Shown: positions 43,551 through 52,575 of the stretch, piece by piece
Layout of the letters: the number at the start of each line of letters is the position of its first letter
Position numbering within the stretch: the first letter of the stretch is position 1
Assembly: GCA_002281875.1 (NCBI GenBank)
Contig: NCHN01000005.1
Location: forward strand, 34,272 to 98,271
Direction: 5' to 3'
Source: Sphingobacteriia bacterium 24-36-13
Lineage (GTDB): Bacteria > Bacteroidota > Bacteroidia > Chitinophagales > Chitinophagaceae
DNA length: 64,000 nucleotides
Notes under the pieces: model-generated
Databases searched by the model: none
Seen by the model: the letters and a program-made list of their open reading frames with translations, nothing else
Told to the model about the DNA's origin: nothing
Program-made: the position numbers and the translations under genes

Positions 43551-44813
43551 ATGCAAGGCCTAACCCAATACAGTGTTGCTGAAAGATTAATGCGCTATGT
43601 TCAAATAGATACACAGAGTGATCCACTCAGTAGTAGTTTCCCATCCACCCAAAAACAAAAAGAGCTAAGCCAATTATTAGTACAAGAATTAAAAAATTTA
43701 CAAGTCGTAGATGCACATACAGATGAACATGGGTATGTTTATGGAACCATACCTGCAAATACTGCCCAACCAGTTCCTGTTATTTGTTTTTGTGCACATA
43801 TAGATACTGCTCCTGATTGTTGTGGAACCAATGTTAAACCTTTGCTGCACAAATTGTATAACGGAAAACCAATTACTTTACCAGATGATGCAAATATTAG
43901 TATAGATCCAGAAGAGTTTCCTTATTTAAAACAACATATTGGTAAAGATATCATTACTGCAAGTGGATTAACTTTATTGGGGGCAGATGATAAAGCCGGA
44001 GTTGCAATTATCATGAATTTAGTTGAATATTTATTTCATCAACCTAGGATTCCACATGGTACTATTAAAATTCTATTTACACCAGATGAAGAAGTTGGAA
44101 GAGGAACCAATTATTTAGATCTTCAAAAATTAGGAGCTGATTATGCGTATACATTAGATGGAGGAGAGCTAGGAACATTTGAAGATGAAACGTTTAGTGC
44201 CAATGCTTTTACTGTTCATATTGAGGGGGTGATTGCTCATCCTGGCTATGCAAAGGGTAAACTCGTGAATGCATTAAAAGTTGCTGCAGCTATTTTAAAT
44301 CAATTGCCTAAAGATATTTTAGCACCTGAGGTAACTGAAAAAAAGCAAGGATTTGTTCATCCAGTAAGAGTAGAAGGATTAGCAGAAAAAGCCAGTATTG
44401 AATTTATTATACGCGATTTTGAGACTGCTCAATTGGGAGAACATCAAGCATGCATAAAACAAATTGCTCATCAGGTAATACAGCAATATCCTGGTGCTAC
44501 CATTTCTTTTACAGAAGAGGAACAATACCGCAATATGAAGGAGATTATTGACCAATATCCATTTATCAGTTCATTTGCAGAAGAAGCGTATACTAAATGT
44601 GGCTTACCCTTTATAAAAGAGCCTATTAGAGGAGGAACAGATGGAAGTAGATTGAGTTTTATGGGCCTCCCTTGTGCCAATATTTTCACAGGAATGCAAG
44701 CCATTCACAGCAAGAGGGAGTGGGTGGGGGTTTCTGATATGGAGCGTGCTGTTGATGTGTTGGTACAATTGGTTCAAGTGTGGGAAGAAAAGGGGGCTAA
44801 TCTGGTAAAATAG
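43551..44813 (+). CDS. pepT: Peptidase T (tripeptide aminopeptidase)
   Basis: 420 aa from ATG 43551 (MQGLTQYSVAERLMRYV). Zinc M20B family. Metal and catalytic motifs: FCAHIDTAPD, LLGADDKAGVAIIMN, FTPDEEVGRG, YTLDGGELG, the dimerisation HPGYAKGKLVNAL and PIRGGTDGSRLSFMGLPCAN. Releases N-terminal residues from tripeptides. The SPFH gene follows after 27 bp. Confidence 0.95.
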   Translation: MQGLTQYSVAERLMRYVQIDTQSDPLSSSFPSTQKQKELSQLLVQELKNLQVVDAHTDEHGYVYGTIPANTAQPVPVICFCAHIDTAPDCCGTNVKPLLHKLYNGKPITLPDDANISIDPEEFPYLKQHIGKDIITASGLTLLGADDKAGVAIIMNLVEYLFHQPRIPHGTIKILFTPDEEVGRGTNYLDLQKLGADYAYTLDGGELGTFEDETFSANAFTVHIEGVIAHPGYAKGKLVNALKVAAAILNQLPKDILAPEVTEKKQGFVHPVRVEGLAEKASIEFIIRDFETAQLGEHQACIKQIAHQVIQQYPGATISFTEEEQYRNMKEIIDQYPFISSFAEEAYTKCGLPFIKEPIRGGTDGSRLSFMGLPCANIFTGMQAIHSKREWVGVSDMERAVDVLVQLVQVWEEKGANLVK

Positions 44814-44840
44814 ATATTATCTTTATTAAAATTAATTTTT

Positions 44841-45779
44841 ATGCAATTTTTAATGAATTATTGGTGGCTAATTGTTGCCTTGATTATTGTGTTTACTGGA
44901 CTAGTTACAGTAAACCAAGGAACCATTGCAGTAATTACCATGTTTGGAAAATATAGAAGGATTCTAATGCCAGGGTTGAATTTTAAAATCCCCATTCTAG
45001 AGCAAGTGTATAAAACAGTGAGTATTCAAAACCGTTCTGTTGAGTTAGAATTTCAGGCAGTAACCGTTGATCAAGCGAATGTTTATTTTAAAAGTATGTT
45101 ACTGTATTCGGTAATTAATCAAGATGAGCAATCTATTAAAAATGTGGCCTTTAAATTTATTTCAGAAAAAGATTTGATGCAAGCTTTGATTAGAACGGTT
45201 GAAGGTTCAATACGTGCATTTGTGGCAACAAAAAAACAAGCAGAAATTTTGCTGTTGAGAAGAGAAATTGTAGAAGATGTAAAACAACAAATTGATAAGT
45301 CTTTAGAAGATTGGGGGTACCATTTGCAAGACCTACAAATTAATGATATCACATTCGACCAGGTAATTATGGAAAGTATGAGTAGGGTGGTGGCTAGTAA
45401 TAACTTAAAAGCGGCTGCTGAAAACGAAGGTCAGGCGTTGTTGATTACTAAAACCAAAGGGGCTGAAGCAGAAGGTAATGCAATTAAAATAGCAGCTGAG
45501 GCAGAGCGCGAAGCGGCACGATTACGTGGTATGGGTGTTGCATTATTTAGACAAGAGGTTGCTAAAGGGATGAGCCAGGCTGCAGAAGAGATGAAGCAGG
45601 CTAATTTAGACACTAATGTGATCTTGTTCAGTATGTGGACAGAAGCAATTAAGAACTTTGCTGAAATTGGAAAAGGAAATGTTATTTTCTTAGATGGTAG
45701 CCCCGAAGGCATGCAAGATAATATGCGTCAAATTATGGCTATGATGAAAATGAAGGAAATGGACAGACCTAGCAAATAA
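44841..45779 (+). CDS. SPFH/band-7 membrane protein (stomatin/prohibitin type)
   Basis: 312 aa. One N-terminal membrane helix (about 4-22), then the SPFH domain (about 22-190: VNQGTIAVITMFGKYRRIL, SVELEFQAVTVDQ, LRREIVEDVKQQID) and an Ala/Glu-rich coiled coil (KAAAENEGQALLITKTKGAEA). It scaffolds membrane microdomains and often works with a protease or NfeD partner; none is adjacent here. Possibly co-transcribed with pepT. Confidence 0.88.
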   Translation: MQFLMNYWWLIVALIIVFTGLVTVNQGTIAVITMFGKYRRILMPGLNFKIPILEQVYKTVSIQNRSVELEFQAVTVDQANVYFKSMLLYSVINQDEQSIKNVAFKFISEKDLMQALIRTVEGSIRAFVATKKQAEILLLRREIVEDVKQQIDKSLEDWGYHLQDLQINDITFDQVIMESMSRVVASNNLKAAAENEGQALLITKTKGAEAEGNAIKIAAEAEREAARLRGMGVALFRQEVAKGMSQAAEEMKQANLDTNVILFSMWTEAIKNFAEIGKGNVIFLDGSPEGMQDNMRQIMAMMKMKEMDRPSK

Positions 45780-45803
45780 TCATCATGTGTAAAAGCTTTC
45801 TTA

Positions 45804-45840
45804 ATTAACGAAGTGAATGATTTTTTATTCACGATTAATT
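45804..45840. repeat. Imperfect inverted repeat upstream of exbB-like gene
   Basis: gtgaat (45813-45818) and attcac (45827-45832) are exact arms, extended outward by partly matching aattaa segments. Could end the SPFH transcript or bind a regulator. Confidence 0.35.
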
Positions 45841-45884
45841 GTTCTTTTGTAGAACCTACTACATTAGCAAACTAAATTGAATTC

Positions 45885-46568
45885 ATGTTTTATTTATTAC
45901 AGTCAGATACATTGCAAAAAGCAGCTACTGCTGCAGTAGCAACTTCGGAAAAAGTGTCGTTGTGGACTTTATTAGAAAAAGGAGGATGGATTATGTATCC
46001 TCTTTATGCTTTGCTTATTGCAGCTATATATGTTTTTACAGAACGCTTATTAGCAATTAGAAAAGCAGGTAAAATTGATTTGAATTTTATGGTAGTTATT
46101 CGAGATCATATTTTATCGGGCAATGTACAAGCTGCAAAAAGTTATGCAAAGAACAATCAGAGTCCTGTTGCTAAAATGATTGATAAAGGATTACAGAGAA
46201 TAGGAAAGCCAATTGATGCTATTGAAAAAAGTATGGAGAATGTAGGCAAATTGGAAATGTACAATATGGAAAAGAACCTGAACATTTTGTCATTGATTGC
46301 AGGTATTGCACCTATGTTTGGATTCTTAGGTACTATCATTGGGATGGTTCAATTATTTTATGGTATTGCTTCTACTGGAGAATACACATTAAACACCATT
46401 GCCGGTGGAATCTATACAAAAATGATTACATCGGCTACTGGCTTGATAATTGGATTGATTGCTTATGTAGGGCATAATTTTCTAAGCACGCAGATAGACA
46501 AAACGGCTAATAAAATGGAAGCTGCTAGTGCAGATTTTATGGATATTTTACAAGAGCCAACTAGATAA
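45885..46568 (+). CDS. MotA/TolQ/ExbB proton channel family protein
   Basis: 227 aa. Three membrane helices in the ExbB layout: about 32-52 (GGWIMYPLYALLIAAIYVF), about 128-150 (LSLIAGIAPMFGFLGTIIGMV) and about 172-195. The conserved GIAPMFGFLGTIIGM and TAGGIYTKMITSATGL-type region is clear. With the following ExbD-like subunit it forms a proton-driven motor. TonB or TolA partners are not nearby. Confidence 0.92.
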   Translation: MFYLLQSDTLQKAATAAVATSEKVSLWTLLEKGGWIMYPLYALLIAAIYVFTERLLAIRKAGKIDLNFMVVIRDHILSGNVQAAKSYAKNNQSPVAKMIDKGLQRIGKPIDAIEKSMENVGKLEMYNMEKNLNILSLIAGIAPMFGFLGTIIGMVQLFYGIASTGEYTLNTIAGGIYTKMITSATGLIIGLIAYVGHNFLSTQIDKTANKMEAASADFMDILQEPTR

Positions 46569-46569
46569 T

Positions 46570-46965
46570 ATGAATATCCGAAAAAGATTTAGAACACATC
46601 CTGAAATGCATACAGGCGCTCTGAATGATATTTTATTCATTCTCTTGTTGTTTTTTTTAATTGTATCTACATTGGCTAATCCGAATGTAATTAAGGTGTC
46701 TAACCCTAAGGCAAAAGCAGATACCAAGGCCAAGCAAACGATAGTCATTAGTGTAAATAAAGACCAAGAATTATTTATTGGTTCCGAGCCTATTGCAATT
46801 GAAAATCTGGAAACTAAATTGCAAGAGTATTTATCGAAGGAAACAGAGAAACCAACAGTTGTTATAAATGGGGATAGTACCTCGCATTTAGGTACTTCAA
46901 TAAAGATTATGCAAGTCATTAAAAAATTAGGTGCAACACCGGTGATGGCGGTTGATCAAAATTGA
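46570..46965 (+). CDS. ExbD/TolR family protein
   Basis: 131 aa from ATG 46570, 1 bp after the ExbB-like stop. A short basic N-terminus, then one membrane helix with the essential acidic residue near its start (GALNDILFILLLFFLIVSTLA), then a periplasmic ExbD domain (IVISVNKDQELFIGSEPI, VVINGDSTSHLG, MQVIKKLGATPVMAV). Converts proton flow to work with the ExbB-like channel. Overlaps the convergent prmC by 10 bp. Confidence 0.92.
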   Translation: MNIRKRFRTHPEMHTGALNDILFILLLFFLIVSTLANPNVIKVSNPKAKADTKAKQTIVISVNKDQELFIGSEPIAIENLETKLQEYLSKETEKPTVVINGDSTSHLGTSIKIMQVIKKLGATPVMAVDQN

Positions 46966-47810
46966 TAAGCCATTATCATTCTCTCTTTTCCTTGCATGTC
47001 TTTCTTGATCTCAACTTGATAGTTGTGTTTAAATAATTCGGCTGTTTCCTTGCCTAACCCTTCGTTTATTTCTAAAAAGATTGCTCCATTTTTATTCAAA
47101 TGACTTTTGCAAAAATCATGAATTGCTTTGTAAAAAATCAAAGGGTCATTGTCTTCTACAAATAATGCTGTATGCGGTTCAAAAGCCAATACATTGGTAT
47201 GCATGCTGGCAGCTTCTGTTTTACGGATATAGGGAGGATTACTAATAATAATATCAAATAACCCCAATTTCTCCCATTCAGTTGAATCTAAAAAATTCAA
47301 TTGTTTCCAGTTGATGATTACGCCATTTTGATGGGCATTTATTTTTGCTACTTCTAAAGCATCTGGGCTAATGTCTACACTGGTAATTATTGCATTAGGG
47401 TAATATTTAGCAATTGCAATGGGTATACATCCTGAACCAGAACCGATTTCTAGAATCTGAACATTTTTGTAATTGTTAGCCTTTAAATATTTTATTAGGG
47501 TATTGACTAATTCTTCTGTTTCAGGGCGAGGAATTAAAGTATGAGAATTAACTACAAAAGCTAATTCCATAAACCAAGCTTTACCTATGATATATTGAAT
47601 AGGTTCTCCTTTACTCAATCTAGTAATACATTGCGTAAGCTTATTCACTATTTCTTCTGAAATCAGGGATTGTTTTTGAAGAAATTGGTTCATCTTACTA
47701 AAACCAGTTAGTTCTTCTAGTAATAAAGTGGCAATATTGACTGCTTCTCTATTGTCATAAATGGGCTCAATAGCGGCTATTATGGCTTGCTTAGCATCTC
47801 TGATGGTCAT
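46956..47810 (-). CDS. prmC: Peptide chain release factor N5-glutamine methyltransferase PrmC
   Basis: 284 aa. Methylates the Gln of the GGQ motif in RF1/RF2. N-terminal helical domain followed by the SAM fold with ILEIGSGSGCIPIAIAKYYP and the catalytic IIISNPPYI; LIPRPETEELV links the two. The start ATG at 47810 gives the full family length. Divergent from ribD. Confidence 0.95.
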   Translation of the reverse strand: MTIRDAKQAIIAAIEPIYDNREAVNIATLLLEELTGFSKMNQFLQKQSLISEEIVNKLTQCITRLSKGEPIQYIIGKAWFMELAFVVNSHTLIPRPETEELVNTLIKYLKANNYKNVQILEIGSGSGCIPIAIAKYYPNAIITSVDISPDALEVAKINAHQNGVIINWKQLNFLDSTEWEKLGLFDIIISNPPYIRKTEAASMHTNVLAFEPHTALFVEDNDPLIFYKAIHDFCKSHLNKNGAIFLEINEGLGKETAELFKHNYQVEIKKDMQGKERMIMAYQF

Positions 47811-47849
47811 GCTGCAATGTAGCCATCATTTGTTTATTTTTGTAAGCTA

Positions 47850-48905
47850 ATGCCCATCAATCACGAATTCTATATGCAAAGATGTTTGCAACTGGCTCAA
47901 AAAGGAGCTGGATGGGTTGCTCCAAATCCAATGGTAGGAGCTGTGTTGGTATACCAAGATCAAATTATAGGGGAGGGATGTCATGAAAGTTATGGTCAGC
48001 CTCATGCCGAAGTAAATTGCATCAATAGTGTAGCGGAAAAAAATAAAGCAAAAATAAAAGAAGCTACTTTATATGTGAGTTTAGAGCCTTGCGTGCATTT
48101 TGGTAAAACTCCACCCTGCACCAACCTAATCATTGCCAATCAAATAAAAAAAGTAGTCATTGGATCAATGGATCCTTTTGCAGCAGTAAATGGAAAAGGA
48201 GCAGCAAAGTTAAAAGAGTCGGGTGTTGAAGTAGTAGGACCTATTTTAGAAGCAGAAGCAAGAGAAATCAATAAAAGGTTCTTTCATTTTCATTTGAAAC
48301 ATCGCCCATATATTATTTTAAAATGGGCTCAAACTGCTGATGAATTAATTGGAGTACAAGATCGCGAAATTAAAATCAGCAATGCCTATGTGCAAAGGCT
48401 TGTACATACTTGGCGCTCAGAAGAAGCAGCCATTTTAGTTGGCACCCAAACTGCAATTACAGACAATCCGCAGTTAAATAGCCGACTGAGTAAGGGGGCT
48501 GATCCAATCCGGATGGTCATTGACAGAACCTTGCAACTAGATCCAACATTGCATCTATTAAGCGACCAAAGTTGTACTTGGGTTTTCAATACAATCAAAA
48601 ACGAAACTCAAAGCTCAGTTCGTTATGTGCAATTACCTGCACAGCAAAGTTTGATTGAACCTATATTAGAATATGCATATGAGCAGCAAGTACAAAGCAT
48701 TTTAGTTGAGGGAGGAGCAAAGCTGTTACAAAGTTTTATTGACCAAGAATTATGGGATGAAGCAAGAGTAATACAATCAAATCATTCAATAGGTAATGAA
48801 CATATGGATGGAATTCAGGCTCCTCATTTATTGAATGCTATATTAACTCAAACTGAAAAAGTAGGAACTGATATTATTCACTATTATCGACGAATGCAAT
48901 CATGA
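47850..48905 (+). CDS. ribD: Bifunctional riboflavin deaminase/reductase RibD
   Basis: 351 aa. The N-terminal zinc deaminase (about 1-145) has VAPNPMVGAVLV, PHAEVNCI (zinc His and proton-shuttling Glu) and SLEPCVHFGKTPPC (zinc Cys pair). The C-terminal reductase (about 150-351) has ILKWAQTADELIG, EAAILVGTQTAITDNPQL and VEGGAKLLQSF. Performs two consecutive steps of riboflavin synthesis. Stop overlaps the next start by 4 bp (ATGA). Confidence 0.95.
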   Translation: MPINHEFYMQRCLQLAQKGAGWVAPNPMVGAVLVYQDQIIGEGCHESYGQPHAEVNCINSVAEKNKAKIKEATLYVSLEPCVHFGKTPPCTNLIIANQIKKVVIGSMDPFAAVNGKGAAKLKESGVEVVGPILEAEAREINKRFFHFHLKHRPYIILKWAQTADELIGVQDREIKISNAYVQRLVHTWRSEEAAILVGTQTAITDNPQLNSRLSKGADPIRMVIDRTLQLDPTLHLLSDQSCTWVFNTIKNETQSSVRYVQLPAQQSLIEPILEYAYEQQVQSILVEGGAKLLQSFIDQELWDEARVIQSNHSIGNEHMDGIQAPHLLNAILTQTEKVGTDIIHYYRRMQS

Positions 48906-49792
48906 TATATTTATTAGGCAGTATTATTTTAACCAGTTATTTGTTACTATCTTTTAAAGTATGTGGTAAATTAAATATACCCGTATTTCCTGCTATCGTT
49001 TTCAATTATATTACTTGTGTTGTAACAGGGTCTTTTGTAAATGGATCTTTTCCTATTCAAGTAGAATCCTTAGCTACACCTTGGTTCAGGTGGGCTATGA
49101 TTATGGGATTATTATTTATAACTAGTTTTAATTTAATTGGAATTACTGCACAAAAACTAGGCGTTGCGGTTGCCTCTGTAGCCAATAAATTGTCTTTAAT
49201 CATACCCGTTATACTCACTATTGTATTATATAATGAACAAGTGGTGGGCTGGGAAATTGTTGGTATTTCTTTGGCATTAATTGCGGTAATATTTACTTGC
49301 TATCCACAAAAAAATGAATCGGATAAAACGATGCCTGTACCTTTTTTGCAAAAAATACTATTACCCTTATTGGTATTTATAGGAAGCGGTTTTTTAGACG
49401 CCTTAATTAATCATGTGCAACAAACTTATGTTACTAAAGAAACCAATAATGCATTTTTGATATCGGGCTTTTTTTCCGCAGCAAGTATTGGTGTTATTGT
49501 ATTGTTTTATCAATATTGGAAAAAGCAATTGGTATTTAAGGTAAACCAAATTATTGCAGGTGTTTGTATTGGGATACCGAATTATTTTTCGATATGGTGT
49601 CTGGTCCATTTTTTACAAGATAGTCCATGGGAAACAAGTGCTAGCTTGCCAGTGAATAATATGGGTATTGTATTGTTCAGCACATTAGTAGCAGCCATTG
49701 TTTTTAAAGAGAAACTTTCTGCAATAAATTGGACGGGCATTGCATTATCTGCTATTGCCATTTACTTAATTGCATTTGGGAACACTTTATAA
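48902..49792 (+). CDS. EamA-like drug/metabolite transporter
   Basis: 296 aa with about ten membrane helices in two repeats, as in the DMT superfamily (LGVAVASVANKLSLIIPV with VVGWEIVGISLALIAV in the first half, NNMGIVLFSTLVAAIVFKEKLSAINWTGI in the second; EKLS-x-NWTGI is the usual EamA ending). Coupled to ribD by a 4-bp overlap; flavin export is possible but only inferred from position. Ends 7 bp from the convergent dehydrogenase. Confidence 0.85.
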   Translation: MIYLLGSIILTSYLLLSFKVCGKLNIPVFPAIVFNYITCVVTGSFVNGSFPIQVESLATPWFRWAMIMGLLFITSFNLIGITAQKLGVAVASVANKLSLIIPVILTIVLYNEQVVGWEIVGISLALIAVIFTCYPQKNESDKTMPVPFLQKILLPLLVFIGSGFLDALINHVQQTYVTKETNNAFLISGFFSAASIGVIVLFYQYWKKQLVFKVNQIIAGVCIGIPNYFSIWCLVHFLQDSPWETSASLPVNNMGIVLFSTLVAAIVFKEKLSAINWTGIALSAIAIYLIAFGNTL

Positions 49793-49799
49793 GAATAAG

Positions 49800-50696
49800 C
49801 TACTTTTTAAAACTAGGACTTACTACTAATTCTTTAGAGCCATGCGTATATATATAAAACCCTTCCCCTGATTTAACACCTAATTTTTTTGCTGTTACCA
49901 TGTTAACCAATAAAGGACAAGGAGCATACTTAGGATTACCATAGCCATTATATAATACGTTCATTATGCTCAAACAAACATCTAATCCAATAAAGTCTGC
50001 TAGCTGCAAAGGACCCATTGGATGAGCCATACCTAACTTCATGATGGTATCAATTGATTCAACATCTGCAATCCCTTCATATAAAGAATAGATGGCTTCA
50101 TTAATCATGGGCATTAAAACCTTATTGGCAATGAATCCAGGGTAATCATTTACTACAGATGGGGTTTTGCCCAATTGTTTACTTAAATCAACAATTGTAT
50201 TGGTGACTTCCTCGTCAGTTGCATAGCCATTAATAATTTCAACCAATTTCATTATCGGAACTGGGTTCATAAAATGCATTCCAATCACTTTATTAGGGCG
50301 GTTGGTTGCAGCCGCAATTTTAGTAATTGAAATGGAAGAAGTGTTGCTAGCTAATATTGCATTTGCGGGAGCAGCAGCATCCATTTCTCCAAATATTTTT
50401 AATTTCAATTCTACATTTTCTGTAGCTGCTTCTACCACTAAATCAGCAGCTGTAACACCTTCATTGATAGAAGTATTCGTACATATATTGGCAAGGGTTT
50501 CCAGTTTTTCTTCTCCAGCAATAGTGCCTTTAGCAACCATTCTGTCTAGGTTTTTCTCAATAGTAGCCAGTGCTTTTTCTAATTGTGCTTGTTGCACATC
50601 TACCAATACTACTTTAAATCCTTTTTGGGCAAAAACCTGTGCAATACCATTACCCATGGTTCCTGCTCCTATAACTGTTACATTGAAAATTGACAT
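49800..50696 (-). CDS. 3-hydroxybutyryl-CoA/3-hydroxyacyl-CoA dehydrogenase
   Basis: 298 aa. NAD-binding GAGTMGNGIAQVFAQKG (9-25), Asp acceptor in VVLVD, catalytic His in GMHFMNPVPIMKLVEII (near 145) and the C-terminal dimerisation domain DYPGFIANKVLMPMINEA with PLQLADFIGLDV. Acts in beta-oxidation, butanoate or phenylacetate routes; no partner genes here to choose among them. Preceded 6 bp upstream by a secreted protein gene on the same strand. Confidence 0.93.
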   Translation of the reverse strand: MSIFNVTVIGAGTMGNGIAQVFAQKGFKVVLVDVQQAQLEKALATIEKNLDRMVAKGTIAGEEKLETLANICTNTSINEGVTAADLVVEAATENVELKLKIFGEMDAAAPANAILASNTSSISITKIAAATNRPNKVIGMHFMNPVPIMKLVEIINGYATDEEVTNTIVDLSKQLGKTPSVVNDYPGFIANKVLMPMINEAIYSLYEGIADVESIDTIMKLGMAHPMGPLQLADFIGLDVCLSIMNVLYNGYGNPKYAPCPLLVNMVTAKKLGVKSGEGFYIYTHGSKELVVSPSFKK

Positions 50697-50702
50697 AATA
50701 AT

Positions 50703-51353
50703 TTATTTTTTTCGCTTGAAGTCTCCACGTTTCCAAGCAGTAATAAAATCTGCCCAAGCTGCAGGGTTCATGATATTCATTGGCGGTACTTGACCGGCAT
50801 AATAATATTTATTCGTTTGTTGTCTTAACTGAAAATTAACGGCTTCTCTTCCGTCTGCAGGTAAACTATTTAATAATATTCTACGAGTAGCTTCATCTGT
50901 GTTTTTACGTGCTATTTCATAAGCATCATCAGGGAAGCGATTATTTAAAAAGTCTCTTTCGAACTGTTCTTTGGTAGGTCTGGGCTTAAGAATAGTAGCA
51001 GGCAAATAAGCAGTATCACTAATGAGTAATTGAATTACACTGTATTGGTTGCTTTCTAAGTTAAGCGGAATTTGAATGCTATTGTTTTTGAACCCAATGC
51101 TACTAAAAGTAATTCGATCACCTTTCATTACCGCAATTGAAAAGACCCCATCATAACTAGTGATGGTTCCTCGGCCTTTACCCTCTACAATTACCGAAGC
51201 AGATGGAATACCCCTTAAGCTATCGGCAGTCATTACTACTCCATATAATTGAACAATGGAGTCTCTATAAGGATTGTTTTGCTGCGCATTTGCCTTTTGC
51301 ACCAAGCTTAACCCGACTAATAATATCAAAAAGGGTAAAATTAATCTATTCAT
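50703..51353 (-). CDS. Secreted carboxypeptidase-regulatory-like domain protein
   Basis: 216 aa. Signal peptide ending QKANAQ (1-24). Residues 37-110 form a CarboxypepD_reg-like beta-sandwich (LYGVVMTADSLRGIPSASVIV, GTITSYDGVFSIAV, ITFSSIGFKNNSI) which in this phylum normally heads TonB receptors. Here it stands alone, followed by a 100-residue basic, helical tail without a barrel. It may be a periplasmic or surface adaptor; function unknown. Confidence 0.78.
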   Translation of the reverse strand: MNRLILPFLILLVGLSLVQKANAQQNNPYRDSIVQLYGVVMTADSLRGIPSASVIVEGKGRGTITSYDGVFSIAVMKGDRITFSSIGFKNNSIQIPLNLESNQYSVIQLLISDTAYLPATILKPRPTKEQFERDFLNNRFPDDAYEIARKNTDEATRRILLNSLPADGREAVNFQLRQQTNKYYYAGQVPPMNIMNPAAWADFITAWKRGDFKRKK

Positions 51354-51379
51354 AAAGGCAGTTGCTGTTTAAGGGAGGG

Positions 51380-51387
51380 CAAAGGTA
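51380..51387 (-). promoter_or_regulatory. Candidate -7 element for the secreted CarboxypepD_reg-like gene
   Basis: TACCTTTG on the minus strand, 27 bp upstream of the start codon. No TTTG at the proper distance. Confidence 0.35.
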
Positions 51388-51438
51388 CTAATTTGCTTTG
51401 TTCTCCGTATTTCATAACAAAGTAAAGTCCTAGGTTGT

Positions 51439-51446
51439 TAACTTTG
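51439..51446 (+). promoter_or_regulatory. Candidate -7 element for the mrp gene
   Basis: TAACTTTG, 37 bp before the ATG at 51484. The upstream TTTG is not at the normal spacing. Confidence 0.35.
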
Positions 51447-51483
51447 CAATCCAACGGTTATTTTAACAAAAACTTGAGCAACA

Positions 51484-52575
51484 ATGACAACGGAAGCGAT
51501 TTTAAAAGCATTGAGTAATGTGCAGGAGCCAGATTTAGGAAAGGATTTGGTAACCCTAAACATGGTAAAAGACATAGTGATCAATGGGGATGCGGTAAGC
51601 TTTACCATTGTATTGACAACTCCGGCTTGCCCAATGAAAGATTTAATGAGTAGGGCCAGTGAAAATGCCATCAAGTTATTGGTTAATAAAAATGCGAAAG
51701 TAACGGTGAACTTTACCGCCAATACTACTTCCACCCGTAAAGACGACCAAAAAGTGTTGGGTGGGGTAAAAAATATTATTGCAGTAGTAAGTGGAAAAGG
51801 CGGGGTAGGTAAAAGTACCATTTCTGCCAATCTTGCCTTGGCTTTAGCAGAAGGAGGTGCATCGGTAGGATTGATGGACGCAGATATTTATGGACCGAGT
51901 GTCCCAATCATGTTTGGAGTAAGAGGGGCAAGGCCAATGATGAAAGAGGTAAATGGAAAAGGAATGATTGTGCCTTTGGATAAGTTTGGCATTAAATTAA
52001 TGAGTATTGGTTTATTAGTAGATGAAAAGAATGCAGTGGTTTGGAGAGGTCCAATGGCAAGCTCTGCTATCAGACAATTTGTAACAGAAGTAGATTGGGG
52101 CGAATTAGATTACTTGGTAATTGATATGCCACCAGGAACAGGGGATATCCATTTAACTTTAATGCAAACAGTTCCAGTAACCGGTGCAGTAATAGTCACA
52201 ACTCCACAAAACGTAGCATTGGCTGATGCTAAAAAAGGGATTGCTATGTTTAGCCAGGCTCAAATAAACGTTCCAATCATTGGCCTTATTGAAAATATGG
52301 CATATTTCACACCCGCTGAATTGCCGAACAACAAGTATTATTTATTTGGTAAAGAGGGGGGAAGGAAACTGGCTGAGGAATATGATCTCTCTTTCTTGGG
52401 CCAAATCCCCTTGGTACAAACCATTCGTGAAGGCGGAGATGATGGGGTACCTGCCATGGTAGGAAACGATGAGTTGACCAAAGAAGCATTTAGGAATTTT
52501 ACTGCACAAACTGTTCGAAATATTGCTATGCGCAACGCTAATTTGCCTCAGACTTCATTAATTGAAGTAGTATAA
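51484..52575 (+). CDS. Mrp/NBP35 family Fe-S carrier ATPase (ApbC)
   Basis: 363 aa. N-terminal MIP18 (FeS assembly) domain (about 1-80) with Cys49 in TTPACPMKD, then the P-loop ATPase with deviant Walker A SGKGGVGKST (103-112), DADIYGPSVP, and MPPGTGDIHL. The CxxC motif that bridges a 4Fe-4S cluster in most ApbC proteins is missing: the segment after LIENMAYF reads TPAELPNNKYYLFGKEGG. I believe this variant is shared among Bacteroidota. Followed directly (0 bp) by an outer-membrane protein gene. Confidence 0.93.
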   Translation: MTTEAILKALSNVQEPDLGKDLVTLNMVKDIVINGDAVSFTIVLTTPACPMKDLMSRASENAIKLLVNKNAKVTVNFTANTTSTRKDDQKVLGGVKNIIAVVSGKGGVGKSTISANLALALAEGGASVGLMDADIYGPSVPIMFGVRGARPMMKEVNGKGMIVPLDKFGIKLMSIGLLVDEKNAVVWRGPMASSAIRQFVTEVDWGELDYLVIDMPPGTGDIHLTLMQTVPVTGAVIVTTPQNVALADAKKGIAMFSQAQINVPIIGLIENMAYFTPAELPNNKYYLFGKEGGRKLAEEYDLSFLGQIPLVQTIREGGDDGVPAMVGNDELTKEAFRNFTAQTVRNIAMRNANLPQTSLIEVV

